Source: Caulobacter sp. 17J65-9
Lineage (GTDB): Bacteria > Pseudomonadota > Alphaproteobacteria > Caulobacterales > Caulobacteraceae
Reading direction: 5' to 3'
Assembly: GCF_010975005.1 (NCBI RefSeq)
Contig: NZ_JAAIVC010000004.1
Coordinates: forward strand, 1-64,000
DNA length: 64,000 nucleotides
The translations under genes and the position numbers were made by a program. The notes under the pieces are model-generated. The model worked only from the letters and a program-made list of their open reading frames with translations, ran no database searches and was not told the origin of the DNA. Shown in pieces: positions 7,615 to 21,935 of this stretch. How positions within the stretch are numbered: the stretch's first letter is position 1; every line of letters starts with the position of its first letter.

Positions 7615-8681
7615 GCGGCTCGCGCGAAAGCCCGACCATTCACACCGACGGTAGGCCGCGCGCGGTCCCAGTCGACCCGCGCGAACTCGCCCGTGACCTC
7701 GTCCGCTACCGTGATCCTGACCCACTCCGGAGCTGGACAGAACTCGCGCTCACCGCCGGGCCCCTGGCGCTGCTTTGGATGCTCGCCTGGGCGGCGCTAG
7801 CCCGGGACTGGTGGTGGGGACTGCTGCTGACGATTCCGGCCGCGGCCTTCCTGGTGCGGCTGTTCATGATCCAGCACGACTGCGGTCACGGCGCCTTCTT
7901 CCGCCGGCGCGCGACCAACGATTGGGTCGGGCGTGTCGCCGGGGTGCTCACCTTGACCCCGTACGACTGCTGGCGACGGCTGCACGCCTCGCATCACGCC
8001 GGTTCAGGCAATCTGGAGCGGGACGCGTTTGGCGGCATCGAGACCCTTGCCGTGGCCGATTACCTCGCCCTGTCGTGGCCGCGGCGGCTGCGCTACCGCC
8101 TGTTCCGCCACCCGTTGGTGCAGCTCGGCCTGGGGCCTGCCTACCTGTTCCTGTTGCAGCAACGGGTGCCGTTCGGGCTGATGCGCAAGGGCTGGCGCCC
8201 GTGGGGCAGCGCCATGGGCACGAACCTGGCGTTCGTCGGCTTCGCCGCCGCGGGCGCCGCGCTGTTCGGGGCGAAGGCGTTCCTGCTGGCCTATTTTGTC
8301 ACCCTGATGCTGGCCGCCACCGCCGGAGTCTGGCTGTTCTACGTGCAGCACCAGTTCGAGCGGACCTTCTGGGCCCGGGACGCCGACTGGGACCTGCACG
8401 TGGCCGCGCTGCACGGCAGCTCGTACTACGACCTGCCCCAGCCTCTGCGCTGGTTCACCGCCGACATCGGCGTGCACCACGTCCACCACCTCAACAGCCG
8501 CATCCCGTTCTACCGCCTGCGCGAGGTGCTGCGCGACCGGCCGGAGCTGGCGACGTGCGGTCGGCTCGGCCTGATCGAGAGCGTGCGCAGCGTCCGGCTG
8601 GCGCTGTGGGATGAAGAGACGGGGCGCCTGATCGCCTTCCGCGACCTGCGCGGGCGGGCGACCTCGAGCCCGGCGGCCTGA
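7584..8681 (+). CDS. Membrane fatty acid desaturase family protein
   Basis: A 365-residue integral membrane di-iron enzyme. The three histidine boxes of the family are present: HDCGH (about residue 95), HASHH (about 133) and HHVHHL near 295, which together ligate the diiron centre. Hydrophobic stretches at about 54-95 and 212-255 form membrane hairpins. Such enzymes insert double bonds in, or hydroxylate, acyl chains or carotenoids; the substrate here is unknown. The ATG at 7584 sits inside the end of the preceding gene and has no obvious ribosome-binding site, so it may depend on coupling. Confidence 0.88.
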   Translation: MGRLGPSTPLSGSRESPTIHTDGRPRAVPVDPRELARDLVRYRDPDPLRSWTELALTAGPLALLWMLAWAALARDWWWGLLLTIPAAAFLVRLFMIQHDCGHGAFFRRRATNDWVGRVAGVLTLTPYDCWRRLHASHHAGSGNLERDAFGGIETLAVADYLALSWPRRLRYRLFRHPLVQLGLGPAYLFLLQQRVPFGLMRKGWRPWGSAMGTNLAFVGFAAAGAALFGAKAFLLAYFVTLMLAATAGVWLFYVQHQFERTFWARDADWDLHVAALHGSSYYDLPQPLRWFTADIGVHHVHHLNSRIPFYRLREVLRDRPELATCGRLGLIESVRSVRLALWDEETGRLIAFRDLRGRATSSPAA

Positions 8682-8765
8682 CGAACAGGCGGGACGCCGC
8701 GCGCCCTTGCGGGGAGACGGCGGAGCCGAATAGGTTCCCTGCCAACAAGTTCTCGGGAGGGACGC

Positions 8766-10241
8766 GTGTCCGTGAAAGTTTCTCGTCTCGCGCTGGCGCT
8801 CGCCGCCGGCGCCGTACTCGCCGCGCCGGTCGCTGAGGCCAAGCCGAAGAAGACCGCGCCGGCCGCGGCCGCCGCCCAGGCGCCGCTGCCCTACGCCGAG
8901 ACCGCGGCCCAGCTGCGCGACAAGGCCATGAAGGGCTCGATCGCCTATTCGCTGGTCGAAGAGATCACCACTCGCTTCGGCCCGCGTCCGGCCGGCGGCA
9001 CGGCCGAGCGGTCGGCGGCCGAGTGGGGCGCCCAGGAGCTGAAGAAGCTGGGCTTCACCAACGTCGAGATCCAGGACTTCCCGCTGCACACCTGGGTGCG
9101 CGGGGCCGAGCACGGCGAGATCGTCGCGCCCTTCCCGCAGCCGCTGGTGATCACCGCGCTCGGCGGTTCGCCGGCCACCCCGGCCGGCGGCATCGAAGCC
9201 GAGGCCGTGCTGTTCGACACCTACCAGGCCCTGCTGGACGCGCCGAAGGGCTCGCTCAACGGCAAGATCGCCGTGGTGCTGCAGCCGATGGCCCGGGTGA
9301 CCGACGGCGCCGGCTACGGCCCGATCTCCAACATCCGTTCCAACGGCCCGGAAGCCGCCCGTGAGCGCGGCGCGATCGCCTTCGTGCTGCGCTCGGCCGG
9401 CACCGAGGACCACCGCTTCCCGCACACCGGCTCGACCAAGCGGGTCGAGGGCGGCATCCCGGCCTTCGCCGTGTCGCCGCCGGACGCCGAGCAGCTGGCC
9501 CGCGTCGCCGCCCGCGGCGGCCCGGTGAAGCTGCGCCTGTACTCGGAAGCCAGCTCGCCGGCCCAGATCGGCCGCTCGCAGAACGTCGTGGCCGAAATCC
9601 GCGGCCGCGAGCGTCCGGACGAGGTGATCGTCATCGGCGGCCACCTGGACAGCTGGGACAAGGGCACCGGCGCGATCGACGACGCCTCGGGCGTGGCCAT
9701 CACCACCGCCGCCGCCAAGCTGATCGCCGAGCTGCCGCAGGCGCCCAAGCGCACCATCCGCGTGGTGTGGTTCGGCTCTGAAGAGCTGAGCCAGCCGTTC
9801 CCGCTGCCGGGCCTGTCGGGCGGCAACGCCTACGCCAACACCCACAAGGACAGCCTGGGCAAGCACGTGGCGGCCAGCGAGAGCGACTTCGGCGCCAACG
9901 TGATCTACAGCTTCGGCCTGCCCGCCGGCGCCCCGGCCGACTTCGCCAAGACCGCGGCCCAGGTGCTGGCCCCGATCAAGGTGATCCCGAGCAACGAGCC
10001 GGGCGAAGGCGGCGGCCCCGACATCGGCCCGATGGCCAAGCTGGGCGTGCCCGCCTTCCGCCTCAACCAAGACGGGTCTGACTATTTCGACGTACACCAT
10101 ACGCCGGACGACGTAATCGACCGGGTCGATCCTAAGTCTCTGGACCAGAACGTCGCCGCGTGGGCCGCCCTGTTGTGGCTGATCGCCGACAGCGACGTGG
10201 ACTTCCGCAATGCGGCGCCAGCCCCGGCGGCTGCGCACTAG
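8766..10241 (+). CDS. Secreted M28-family zinc aminopeptidase
   Basis: A 491-residue exported metallopeptidase. A signal peptide of about 25 residues (ending VAEA) precedes a PA-domain-like region and the M28 catalytic domain. Zinc ligands are visible in GGHLDSWDKGTGAIDDASG (His and Asp), WFGSEEL (Glu pair, general base), the Asp of ESDFGAN and the His of DVHHTPDDVIDRVDP. The GTG at 8766 is preceded by GGGAGG. The likely role is release of N-terminal residues from peptides in the periplasm, supplying amino acids. The S46 peptidase at 19630 would feed the same pool, though the genes are not linked in an operon. Confidence 0.92.
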   Translation: MSVKVSRLALALAAGAVLAAPVAEAKPKKTAPAAAAAQAPLPYAETAAQLRDKAMKGSIAYSLVEEITTRFGPRPAGGTAERSAAEWGAQELKKLGFTNVEIQDFPLHTWVRGAEHGEIVAPFPQPLVITALGGSPATPAGGIEAEAVLFDTYQALLDAPKGSLNGKIAVVLQPMARVTDGAGYGPISNIRSNGPEAARERGAIAFVLRSAGTEDHRFPHTGSTKRVEGGIPAFAVSPPDAEQLARVAARGGPVKLRLYSEASSPAQIGRSQNVVAEIRGRERPDEVIVIGGHLDSWDKGTGAIDDASGVAITTAAAKLIAELPQAPKRTIRVVWFGSEELSQPFPLPGLSGGNAYANTHKDSLGKHVAASESDFGANVIYSFGLPAGAPADFAKTAAQVLAPIKVIPSNEPGEGGGPDIGPMAKLGVPAFRLNQDGSDYFDVHHTPDDVIDRVDPKSLDQNVAAWAALLWLIADSDVDFRNAAPAPAAAH

Positions 10242-10309
10242 AAATCGCAGGTAATCGCGGAACGCACCGAGCCTTCGGGCGTTCTGATGACGCTGTGCAT
10301 AAACTCTCC

Positions 10310-10349
10310 GAGGCTCCGGCGCTCCAAGCGTATCGGGCCTCTTTTTTTT
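10310..10349 (+). terminator. Possible rho-independent terminator after the M28 gene
   Basis: GAGGC at 10310-10314 can pair with GCCTC at 10337-10341, and eight T residues follow. The stem is short and the loop long, so this is tentative. The remaining bases between the peptidase gene and the tRNA (10242-10448) hold no gene I can support. Confidence 0.4.
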
Positions 10350-10448
10350 GCCCACGCTTCGGCCGTCGCCACGCTTCCGCCGGACGGGCCGCCCTGCTAG
10401 CGTCCGCGCCGCACGGCTCTGGTGTGATCACCGGAGCCGGGGGCCTCA

Positions 10449-10534
10449 GCGGACGTGGCGAAATGGTAGACGCAGCGGACTTAAAATCCGCTTCGCGTAA
10501 GCGAGTGTCGGTTCGAGTCCGACCGTCCGCACCA
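10449..10534 (+). tRNA. tRNA-Leu (anticodon TAA)
   Basis: An 86-nt tRNA with encoded CCA. The acceptor stem pairs GCGGACG (10449-10455) with CGTCCGC (10524-10530), the discriminator base is A, and CCA follows. The anticodon stem GCGGA/TCCGC encloses the loop CTTAAAA, giving anticodon TAA, which reads UUA. A long variable arm (TTCGCGTAAGCGAGT) and the T loop GTTCGAGTC agree with a class II leucine tRNA. It sits 15 bases from the 3' end of the NRPS operon. Confidence 0.97.
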
Positions 10535-10549
10535 CCTGAAATCTGAGTG

Positions 10550-14533
<3,984 letters not shown>

Positions 14534-14561
14534 GCCAGCCCCGTCGAAAGATCCCGTGGGT

Positions 14562-15197
14562 TCAGTCCAGCTGCAGCCGTTCGACCCGCACCGCGCAGCG
14601 CCCCTGTGCGACGACGCAGGCCTGGAAGGCCGCGGCCGGTTCGAACGGGTGGGTGGTCCAGTCCTGGCCGTCGGCGTCCGCGCCGTCCGCCGCCGCCTCC
14701 GCCAGGCCGACGCCGCGGGCCTTGCCCAGCGCCTCCATCAAGGTCCAGCTCTCGAAGAACCGGCGCAGCCGCCCGCCCGGCTCCAACGTGTGCAGCGCCC
14801 GCGCCTCGGCCGGCGGGAACCAGCGCTCGGCGATCTCGGCCGAGGCGTGGCGGGGATCGCGTCGCTCGACGTCGCAGCCGACCTCGCGGCCGCGCGCCAC
14901 CGCGAACAGCGCCAGGCCGTGCGAATGGGAGAGGTTGAAGCGCACGTCGCAGTGCGGCAGCGACGGCTTGCCGAAGTCGTTGTGGTCGAAGACCAGGCGT
15001 TCGGGCGCGACGTCGACGTAGCGCGACAGCAGCTCGCGCAGCACGCCGCGGCGCAGCAGAAAGCGGCGCCGGTCGCGGTCGAAGCGGTATCGCTCCGCCC
15101 GCTCCTGTTCGTCGCGGCCGAGGCGGTCGGTGAACCGGGCGAGATCGCCGCGCATCGCGTCGAGGTCGACCCAGTAGGCGTGGACGGCGGCGGACAC
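14562..15197 (-). CDS. Sfp-type 4'-phosphopantetheinyl transferase
   Basis: A 211-residue enzyme that converts carrier domains from apo to holo form by transferring phosphopantetheine from CoA. The family motifs are visible: NLSHSHGLALFAVA, GCDVERRD (magnesium-binding Asp and Glu) and the W-x3-EA-x2-K block, here FESWTLMEALGKARG. Its length is typical for Sfp-type enzymes. It lies between the P450 gene (3 bases away) and the C-A-T-TE gene (28 bases away) on the same strand, so its likely partners are the two carrier domains of this operon. Confidence 0.93.
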   Translation of the reverse strand: MSAAVHAYWVDLDAMRGDLARFTDRLGRDEQERAERYRFDRDRRRFLLRRGVLRELLSRYVDVAPERLVFDHNDFGKPSLPHCDVRFNLSHSHGLALFAVARGREVGCDVERRDPRHASAEIAERWFPPAEARALHTLEPGGRLRRFFESWTLMEALGKARGVGLAEAAADGADADGQDWTTHPFEPAAAFQACVVAQGRCAVRVERLQLD

Positions 15198-15200
15198 CGG

Positions 15201-16454
15201 TCAGGCCGCGGGCAGGGCCGGGCCGAACGACACGTGCAGCGCCTTCAGCCCGCGCAGAGCCAGGTTCTCGCGCCAGTGCAGGGGCTGCGGCTCCAGCGCC
15301 AGGTCGGGCAGCCGCCGTAGCAGGGTGGTGAAGGCGATCTGGCCCTCCATCCGGGCCAGCGGCGCGCCGAAGCAGAAGTGCGCGGCCCAGCTGAACGACA
15401 GGTGCTTGTTGTCGGCGCGCGTCAGGTCCAGCTCGTCCGGATCGCGGAAGCGGGCCGGGTCGCGGTTGGCGGCGGCCATCACGGCCATCACCGCGTCGCG
15501 CTTGCGCAGCAGCTTGCCGCCGACCAGCATGTCCTCGGCGACCATGCGGGCGGTGTGCTGGGTCGGGCTTTCGAAGCGCAGCAGCTCCTCGATCGCGGTC
15601 GGCATGATCGCCGGACAGTCGCGCAGCCGGGCCAGCTCCTCGGGCCGACGCAGCAGGGTCAGCAAGCCGTTGCCGATCAGGTTGGTGGTGGTCTCCTGGC
15701 CGCCGGTCATGATCAGTATGGCGTTGGCGACCACTTCCTCTTCGCTGAGCCGCGCCCCGTCGACCTCGGCGGTGGCCAGCGCGTGCAGCAGGCCTTCGCG
15801 CGGGGAGCTCTGCTGGTTGCGCAGGGCCGCGCGGAAGTAGGCGGTCATCTCCTCGATCGAGTTCAGGCTGCGTTCGGCCCGGTCGGGATTGTGCTGCAGG
15901 TTGCCGAGCACCTCGGCGAAGTCGGTGGACCAGGTCTTCAACTGCTCCCAGTCGGCGGCCGGCACGCCCAGCAGGCCGGCGGTGACGATCGCCGGCAACG
16001 GGCTGGCGAAGTCAGCGATCACGTCCATGCGGCCCTTGTCGGCCGCCTTGTCGATCAGGTCGTCGGCGATGTCCTGGACCTGCTGGCGCAGGGCCGCGAC
16101 GCGCTTGGGCGTGAAGGCGGCCAGGCACAGGCCGCGCAGCCGGGTGTGGGCGTCGCCGTCCTTGAACAGCATCTGGCGCACCAGCACCTGGGCGATCGGA
16201 GTCAGGGCGTGCAGGCCCATGGCCTCCAGCTGCTCCGGGGTGGGCGTGCGCTCGGACGAGCACTTCTGCAGCACCGCCTGCACCTCGGCGTGGCCGGTCA
16301 CCACCCAAGCGTGCAGGAACGGGTCCCAGTGCACCGGGTCGCGTTCGCGCATCGTCCGGTAGAGCGGATAGGGGTCGGCCAGCACCTGCGGGTCGAGCAG
16401 CTGGTAGAGGCTCAGGTCGGCGTCGTCCGACTGGGCGCGCGGGTGAATGTTCAT
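15201..16454 (-). CDS. Cytochrome P450, NRPS-associated
   Basis: A 417-residue soluble bacterial P450. The heme-ligating Cys is Cys361 in AAHFCFGAPLAR; the K-helix ExxR is in IEELLRFESP. Two blocks differ from the common form: the I-helix reads GGQETTTN, with Gln in place of the usual His, and the heme loop starts FSWAAH, lacking the usual F-G-x-G. The ATG at 16454 leaves 19 bases after the A-T gene; a start at 16490 would overlap it. Between an A-T protein and a PPTase, the simplest role is oxidation, such as beta-hydroxylation, of a carrier-bound amino acid or of the peptide. Redox partners are not in the window. Confidence 0.92.
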   Translation of the reverse strand: MNIHPRAQSDDADLSLYQLLDPQVLADPYPLYRTMRERDPVHWDPFLHAWVVTGHAEVQAVLQKCSSERTPTPEQLEAMGLHALTPIAQVLVRQMLFKDGDAHTRLRGLCLAAFTPKRVAALRQQVQDIADDLIDKAADKGRMDVIADFASPLPAIVTAGLLGVPAADWEQLKTWSTDFAEVLGNLQHNPDRAERSLNSIEEMTAYFRAALRNQQSSPREGLLHALATAEVDGARLSEEEVVANAILIMTGGQETTTNLIGNGLLTLLRRPEELARLRDCPAIMPTAIEELLRFESPTQHTARMVAEDMLVGGKLLRKRDAVMAVMAAANRDPARFRDPDELDLTRADNKHLSFSWAAHFCFGAPLARMEGQIAFTTLLRRLPDLALEPQPLHWRENLALRGLKALHVSFGPALPAA

Positions 16455-16473
16455 CCGGTCCGGCTCCGCTTCG

Positions 16474-18339
<1,866 letters not shown>

Positions 18340-18473
18340 GCTGGACGCCCCTCTTTACGGGTTTTGACCACGCGGAAGGCGACGCGACTGAAACTGTGCT
18401 GCTAACCGTCGCTGAAACCAGCGGGTTCCACCGCACCGCGAGTTCAAATGGCGGCGGGCGCCGGCGCCACAGT

Positions 18474-18497
18474 GTTACGCATGTTGCAGATCGTAAC
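18474..18497. promoter_or_regulatory. Dyad upstream of NRPS operon
   Basis: GTTACG (18474-18479) and CGTAAC (18492-18497) form an inverted repeat with a 12-base spacer in the 293-base divergent gap between the NRPS operon and the hydrolase gene. Its position is right for an operator of either unit. No regulator gene lies in the NRPS operon, so the binder is unknown. The rest of this gap is gene-free apart from the relic at 18537. Confidence 0.35.
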
Positions 18498-18536
18498 GCG
18501 TGACGCCGCTCCGCTTGCGCGCCGGGGGCTGGCCGC

Positions 18537-18588
18537 GCGCTTCGGTGATCGCCGCGACCGAGACGACGACCGGGCGGTTGACCCGCGG
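18537..18588 (-). pseudogene. 52-bp relic of an S46 peptidase 3' end
   Basis: These 52 bases match 19683-19734, inside the 3' end of the S46 peptidase gene, at 48 of 52 positions and in the same orientation. On the minus strand they read RVNRPVVVSVAAITEA, against RVNRSVVVSAAAITEA in the intact gene. Flanking bases are not similar. This is either the remnant of a second S46 gene or a duplication made when the intervening 1.1 kb was gained. Confidence 0.75.
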
Positions 18589-18632
18589 CGTTCGGGATCG
18601 TCCTTCCTGAAGCGCGGAGCCAGGAGAGACTC

Positions 18633-19523
18633 GTGAGACCTATCCGCAGGTGGGTGGTGACGGCGCTCGGGTTGGCGCTGCTGGCCGCGGCGGGCGCTGC
18701 GGCCGTTACCTACGACCGGTACATGAGAAATCCCCGGTTCCTCGCGGCTCCCGCCCGGGCGAGCCACGCACGGCTTCTGGCTCCGGGGCTGGAACTGGTG
18801 ACGCCGCCGGGGGCCGGCCCGTTCCCGACCGTTCTGCTCGTTCATGGGTGCGGGGGACTGCACGGAGAGAAAGGTCCGAACCCGATCATGGACGAATACG
18901 CCCGCTCGGCTGTCGAGGCCGGATGGGCCGCAGCCATTCTCGACAGCTATGCGCCCCGCGAGTGGGAGGCGCCCTGGGCCCGAAGGCGGGTGTGCACAGG
19001 TCTCCGGCTCCAGGGCTATCGCCGCGCCGCCGACGTCCTGGCCGCCCTCGACCTGTTGGAGGCTGACGCCCGGGTCGACCATCAGCACCTGCGCATCGCG
19101 TCCTGGAGCCACGGCGGCTGGGCGGTCGGGGATCTGGTCACGCTGCGTGACCCAGGCGACGGAAGCTTCAGCACGACCATGGCCGATGTCGAGGCCACCT
19201 ACTTCACTTACCCCTGGTGCGGCTTCCCTTCCCAGGGCGGCCGCCGGGATTGGACGTGGAAGGGTGGCGTCCGCTTCGTGTTTGCGGAGCACGATACGGT
19301 GCAGAGCGCGGCGGGTTGCGGCCCGATGGTGGAACGGGCGCGCAACGGGGGCTCCAAGGTCGAGACGGTCGTGTTTCCAGGCGTCACGCACGCCTTCGAC
19401 GAACGGGTCCAGTCGGCGGGCTCGACCTTCAAGTTCGATCCCGCCGCCACTGACCGCGCCCATGCGGAGTTCATCACCTGGCTGAAGACCCCGGCGCCAC
19501 CGCCTTCCGGGCGCCAGGATTGA
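18633..19523 (+). CDS. Dienelactone-hydrolase-like alpha/beta hydrolase, exported
   Basis: A 296-residue hydrolase. An N-terminal hydrophobic segment (residues about 8-25) anchors or exports it. The oxyanion-hole region is LLVHGCGGLHG, the nucleophile Ser lies in SWSHGGW, and the C-terminal VTHAFDE supplies the His; this arrangement fits the dienelactone hydrolase family. Six or more Cys and Trp-rich blocks suggest an extracytoplasmic fold. The GTG at 18633 has CAGGAGA upstream. It stands alone, divergent from the NRPS operon, and the substrate is unknown. The S46-derived 52-bp sequences lie on both sides of it. Confidence 0.85.
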   Translation: MRPIRRWVVTALGLALLAAAGAAAVTYDRYMRNPRFLAAPARASHARLLAPGLELVTPPGAGPFPTVLLVHGCGGLHGEKGPNPIMDEYARSAVEAGWAAAILDSYAPREWEAPWARRRVCTGLRLQGYRRAADVLAALDLLEADARVDHQHLRIASWSHGGWAVGDLVTLRDPGDGSFSTTMADVEATYFTYPWCGFPSQGGRRDWTWKGGVRFVFAEHDTVQSAAGCGPMVERARNGGSKVETVVFPGVTHAFDERVQSAGSTFKFDPAATDRAHAEFITWLKTPAPPPSGRQD

Positions 19524-19629
19524 GCTTTCCCTCTCGCGCGCCGGCGACCCGGTTGCGCCGCCTCGAAGACCAGGCGTGCGCGCTACCCGGATTGTCCGGC
19601 GGCGATCACGAGCGGTCTTCGACGGGACA

Positions 19630-21693
19630 TCACCGCCCGGTCAGCTCCTTCACCAGCCGCTGCTGGCCGTAGACCTTGTCGAGCGCTTCGGTGATCGCCG
19701 CGGCCGAGACCACGACCGAGCGGTTCACCCGCGGGTCGTAGCCGAAGGCGTTGCGCTGGGTCAGGAAGGTCGAGTCGAAGTTGGCCCCGATCAGCTCGCC
19801 CTTCGCGTTGACCGCCGGCGAGCCGGAGCTGCCGCCGATGGTGTCGGTCGACACGGTCATGTCCATCACGCCGTCGGCCGGGAGCTTGCCCTTGGCGGCC
19901 TCGATCTGCTTGGCCAGCACGAACGGCTCCGAGCCGGTCGCCCGGTCGAACAGGCCCGACCAGGTGGTGAACGGACCGATCATTTTCCCGTCCTGCTCCC
20001 AGCCTTCGATACGGCCCCAGGAGAGACGCAGCGTGCCGGTGGCGTCGGGATAAACGTCGGTGCCGTAGACGGCGAAGCGGGCGCGGGCCAGCTGCTCGGC
20101 GGCGCGGTCGGTCGGGCCCTGGACGCGCTCCTCCCACTGGCTGCGGGCGGTGCGGGCGTCGTCCTGCATGGCCAGGGCCAGGCGGATCATCGGATCGTCC
20201 GACGCCTGCACGGCGGCCAGGCCGCCGTCCCACAGCGCCTTGCGGAAGGCCGGGTCGCCGACCTTGGTGCCTTGCGCGGCGCGCTGGGCCAGGGCCTCGG
20301 GCGACTCCTTGCCCAGCAGACGGCGCACGCGCGGATCGTCGGCCGTCAGGAATTCACGGGTCTTCGACAGCCAGAAGCCGAGCTGCAGGGCCTCCAGCTC
20401 CGGATAGGAGGGCTTGGCGTCCAGCAGCTGCTTCTCGAGCAGGGGCAGGCGGGAGTCGGCGTATTCCGGAAGGCGGTCGGCCGACGGCTTGGCCCGCTCC
20501 TGGGCGGCGCGCACCAGGTCGCGCGCTTTGGCGAACAGGTCCGAACCGCCGCCGGCGCCGGACTCCAGGAAGTAGTAGGCGGGATACAGCTCGGCGTAGT
20601 CGTCCTGCACCGCGGCGATGTCCGTCCACGGATCGCCGATCTCGGCCTTCAGCGCCGGGTCGGCCTGGACGCGGGCGATCAGGTCGGCCTCCTCGCGCGC
20701 CTTGCCGGCCATGAAGGCCGGGTCGATCAGGGCGCGCTGCTGGCCGCGGCCGCGCTTGTAGCGGTTCTCGACGCCGTCCAGCGTGTCGGCCGAGATGAAG
20801 CGGTTCTGCTCGCTCTCTTCACGGAAGCGCAGCAGCCGGCCGCGGAATTCCGAGCGGGTGGTCTGCTCCAGCGGCAGGGTGACGTCGCGCAGGGTGGAGA
20901 GCTGGCTCTGGGTCAGCAGGCGCGAGGTGGCGCCCGGGTTGCCGGCGATGAACACCGGCTCGCCGGCGGTCGGCCTGGAGGCGTTCCACTTCAGGTGACC
21001 CGGCGTGGACAGCGGCTTGCCGTCGGCGCCGTAGATGCGCAGGAAGCCGGCGTCGACCGCGAAGCGCGGGAAGTTGAAATTGTCCGGATCGCCGCCGAAC
21101 GCCGCCGCCGCGTGCTCCGGCGAGAAGGCCAGACGCACGTCGGTGTGGCGCTTGTAGCGATACAGCTTGAACTGGCCGCCGCGGTACAGGCTGACCACCT
21201 GGCAGCGGGTGGTCTTGTCGGCGCCGCAGGCCTCCTGCTCGATGGCGGTCATTTCGGCGTCGCGGGCCTTGGTGAAGGCCTTGCCGGTCTTGCCGGCCGC
21301 CGCGCCCTGCACCCGGGCGGTGACGTCGGTGATTTCGGTCAGCACCTCGGCGGTCATGCCGGGGCACTTGCGCTCCTCCTCGCGGGTCTTCGGCGAGAAG
21401 CCGTTCGCCACGAAATCCTGCTGCGGCGTCGACAGGTTCTGGGCGCAGGAGATGACGCAGTGGTTGTTGGTCAGGATCAGGCCGTCCGGCGACACCAGCG
21501 ACGCCGAGCAGCCCGGAATGCGCACCGAGGCGCTTCGCACGCGGTCCAGCCAGGCCTGGTCGATCTTGGTGCCCAGCGCCTGATTCACCTTGGCGATCGG
21601 GAAGGCGTCGAAGGTCCACATGCCTTCCCCGGCTATGGCGGGGGCGGCGAAGGCGAGCAGGGCGGCGGCGGCCGCGAGGGTGCGAACGGTCAT
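19630..21693 (-). CDS. S46-family dipeptidyl-peptidase (DPP7/DPP11 type)
   Basis: A 687-residue exported serine exopeptidase that releases dipeptides from oligopeptide N-termini. The signal peptide (about 22 residues, ending AIAG) is followed by the S46 hallmark GMWTFDAFP. The catalytic His is in ILTNNHCV, and the nucleophile Ser is in GGSSGSPAVNAKGELIG. The GANFDSTF block and the C-terminal RVNRSVVVSAAAI are also typical. The family occurs in periplasmic peptide-using bacteria. It converges with the hydrolase gene and is divergent from the HTH gene. Whether it prefers hydrophobic (DPP7) or acidic (DPP11) P1 residues was not determined. Confidence 0.93.
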   Translation of the reverse strand: MTVRTLAAAAALLAFAAPAIAGEGMWTFDAFPIAKVNQALGTKIDQAWLDRVRSASVRIPGCSASLVSPDGLILTNNHCVISCAQNLSTPQQDFVANGFSPKTREEERKCPGMTAEVLTEITDVTARVQGAAAGKTGKAFTKARDAEMTAIEQEACGADKTTRCQVVSLYRGGQFKLYRYKRHTDVRLAFSPEHAAAAFGGDPDNFNFPRFAVDAGFLRIYGADGKPLSTPGHLKWNASRPTAGEPVFIAGNPGATSRLLTQSQLSTLRDVTLPLEQTTRSEFRGRLLRFREESEQNRFISADTLDGVENRYKRGRGQQRALIDPAFMAGKAREEADLIARVQADPALKAEIGDPWTDIAAVQDDYAELYPAYYFLESGAGGGSDLFAKARDLVRAAQERAKPSADRLPEYADSRLPLLEKQLLDAKPSYPELEALQLGFWLSKTREFLTADDPRVRRLLGKESPEALAQRAAQGTKVGDPAFRKALWDGGLAAVQASDDPMIRLALAMQDDARTARSQWEERVQGPTDRAAEQLARARFAVYGTDVYPDATGTLRLSWGRIEGWEQDGKMIGPFTTWSGLFDRATGSEPFVLAKQIEAAKGKLPADGVMDMTVSTDTIGGSSGSPAVNAKGELIGANFDSTFLTQRNAFGYDPRVNRSVVVSAAAITEALDKVYGQQRLVKELTGR

Positions 21694-21935
21694 GCCGTCT
21701 GCTTAGCGTGGCCGGACGGTCGCCGCCAGCGTGGCCGCAAACCCCGAATGCTCAAGGTGTTGCGATTATGACGGCCAAGGAACCTGCGCTCGTCGGCTCC
21801 GGTTAGACTGCCTGCGCCGCACGAATGTGGCGGCGAAGTGGCGAACGGTGAAGCTTACCGCTTCCATTACGGCCATGGTTCTTCGTGAATGACCTTGGTT
21901 CCTTTTCCGCTTCCAGGTGGATGGAGAGAAAGTTC

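Noticed and set aside
8004-10355. Long minus-strand open frame across the desaturase and M28 genes
   Set aside because: It spans two well-supported plus-strand genes, has no ribosome-binding site and is low in sequence complexity.
10449-10534. tRNA-Leu as an integration site with an att duplicate
   Set aside because: No second copy of the tRNA 3' end and no integrase gene were found in the window.
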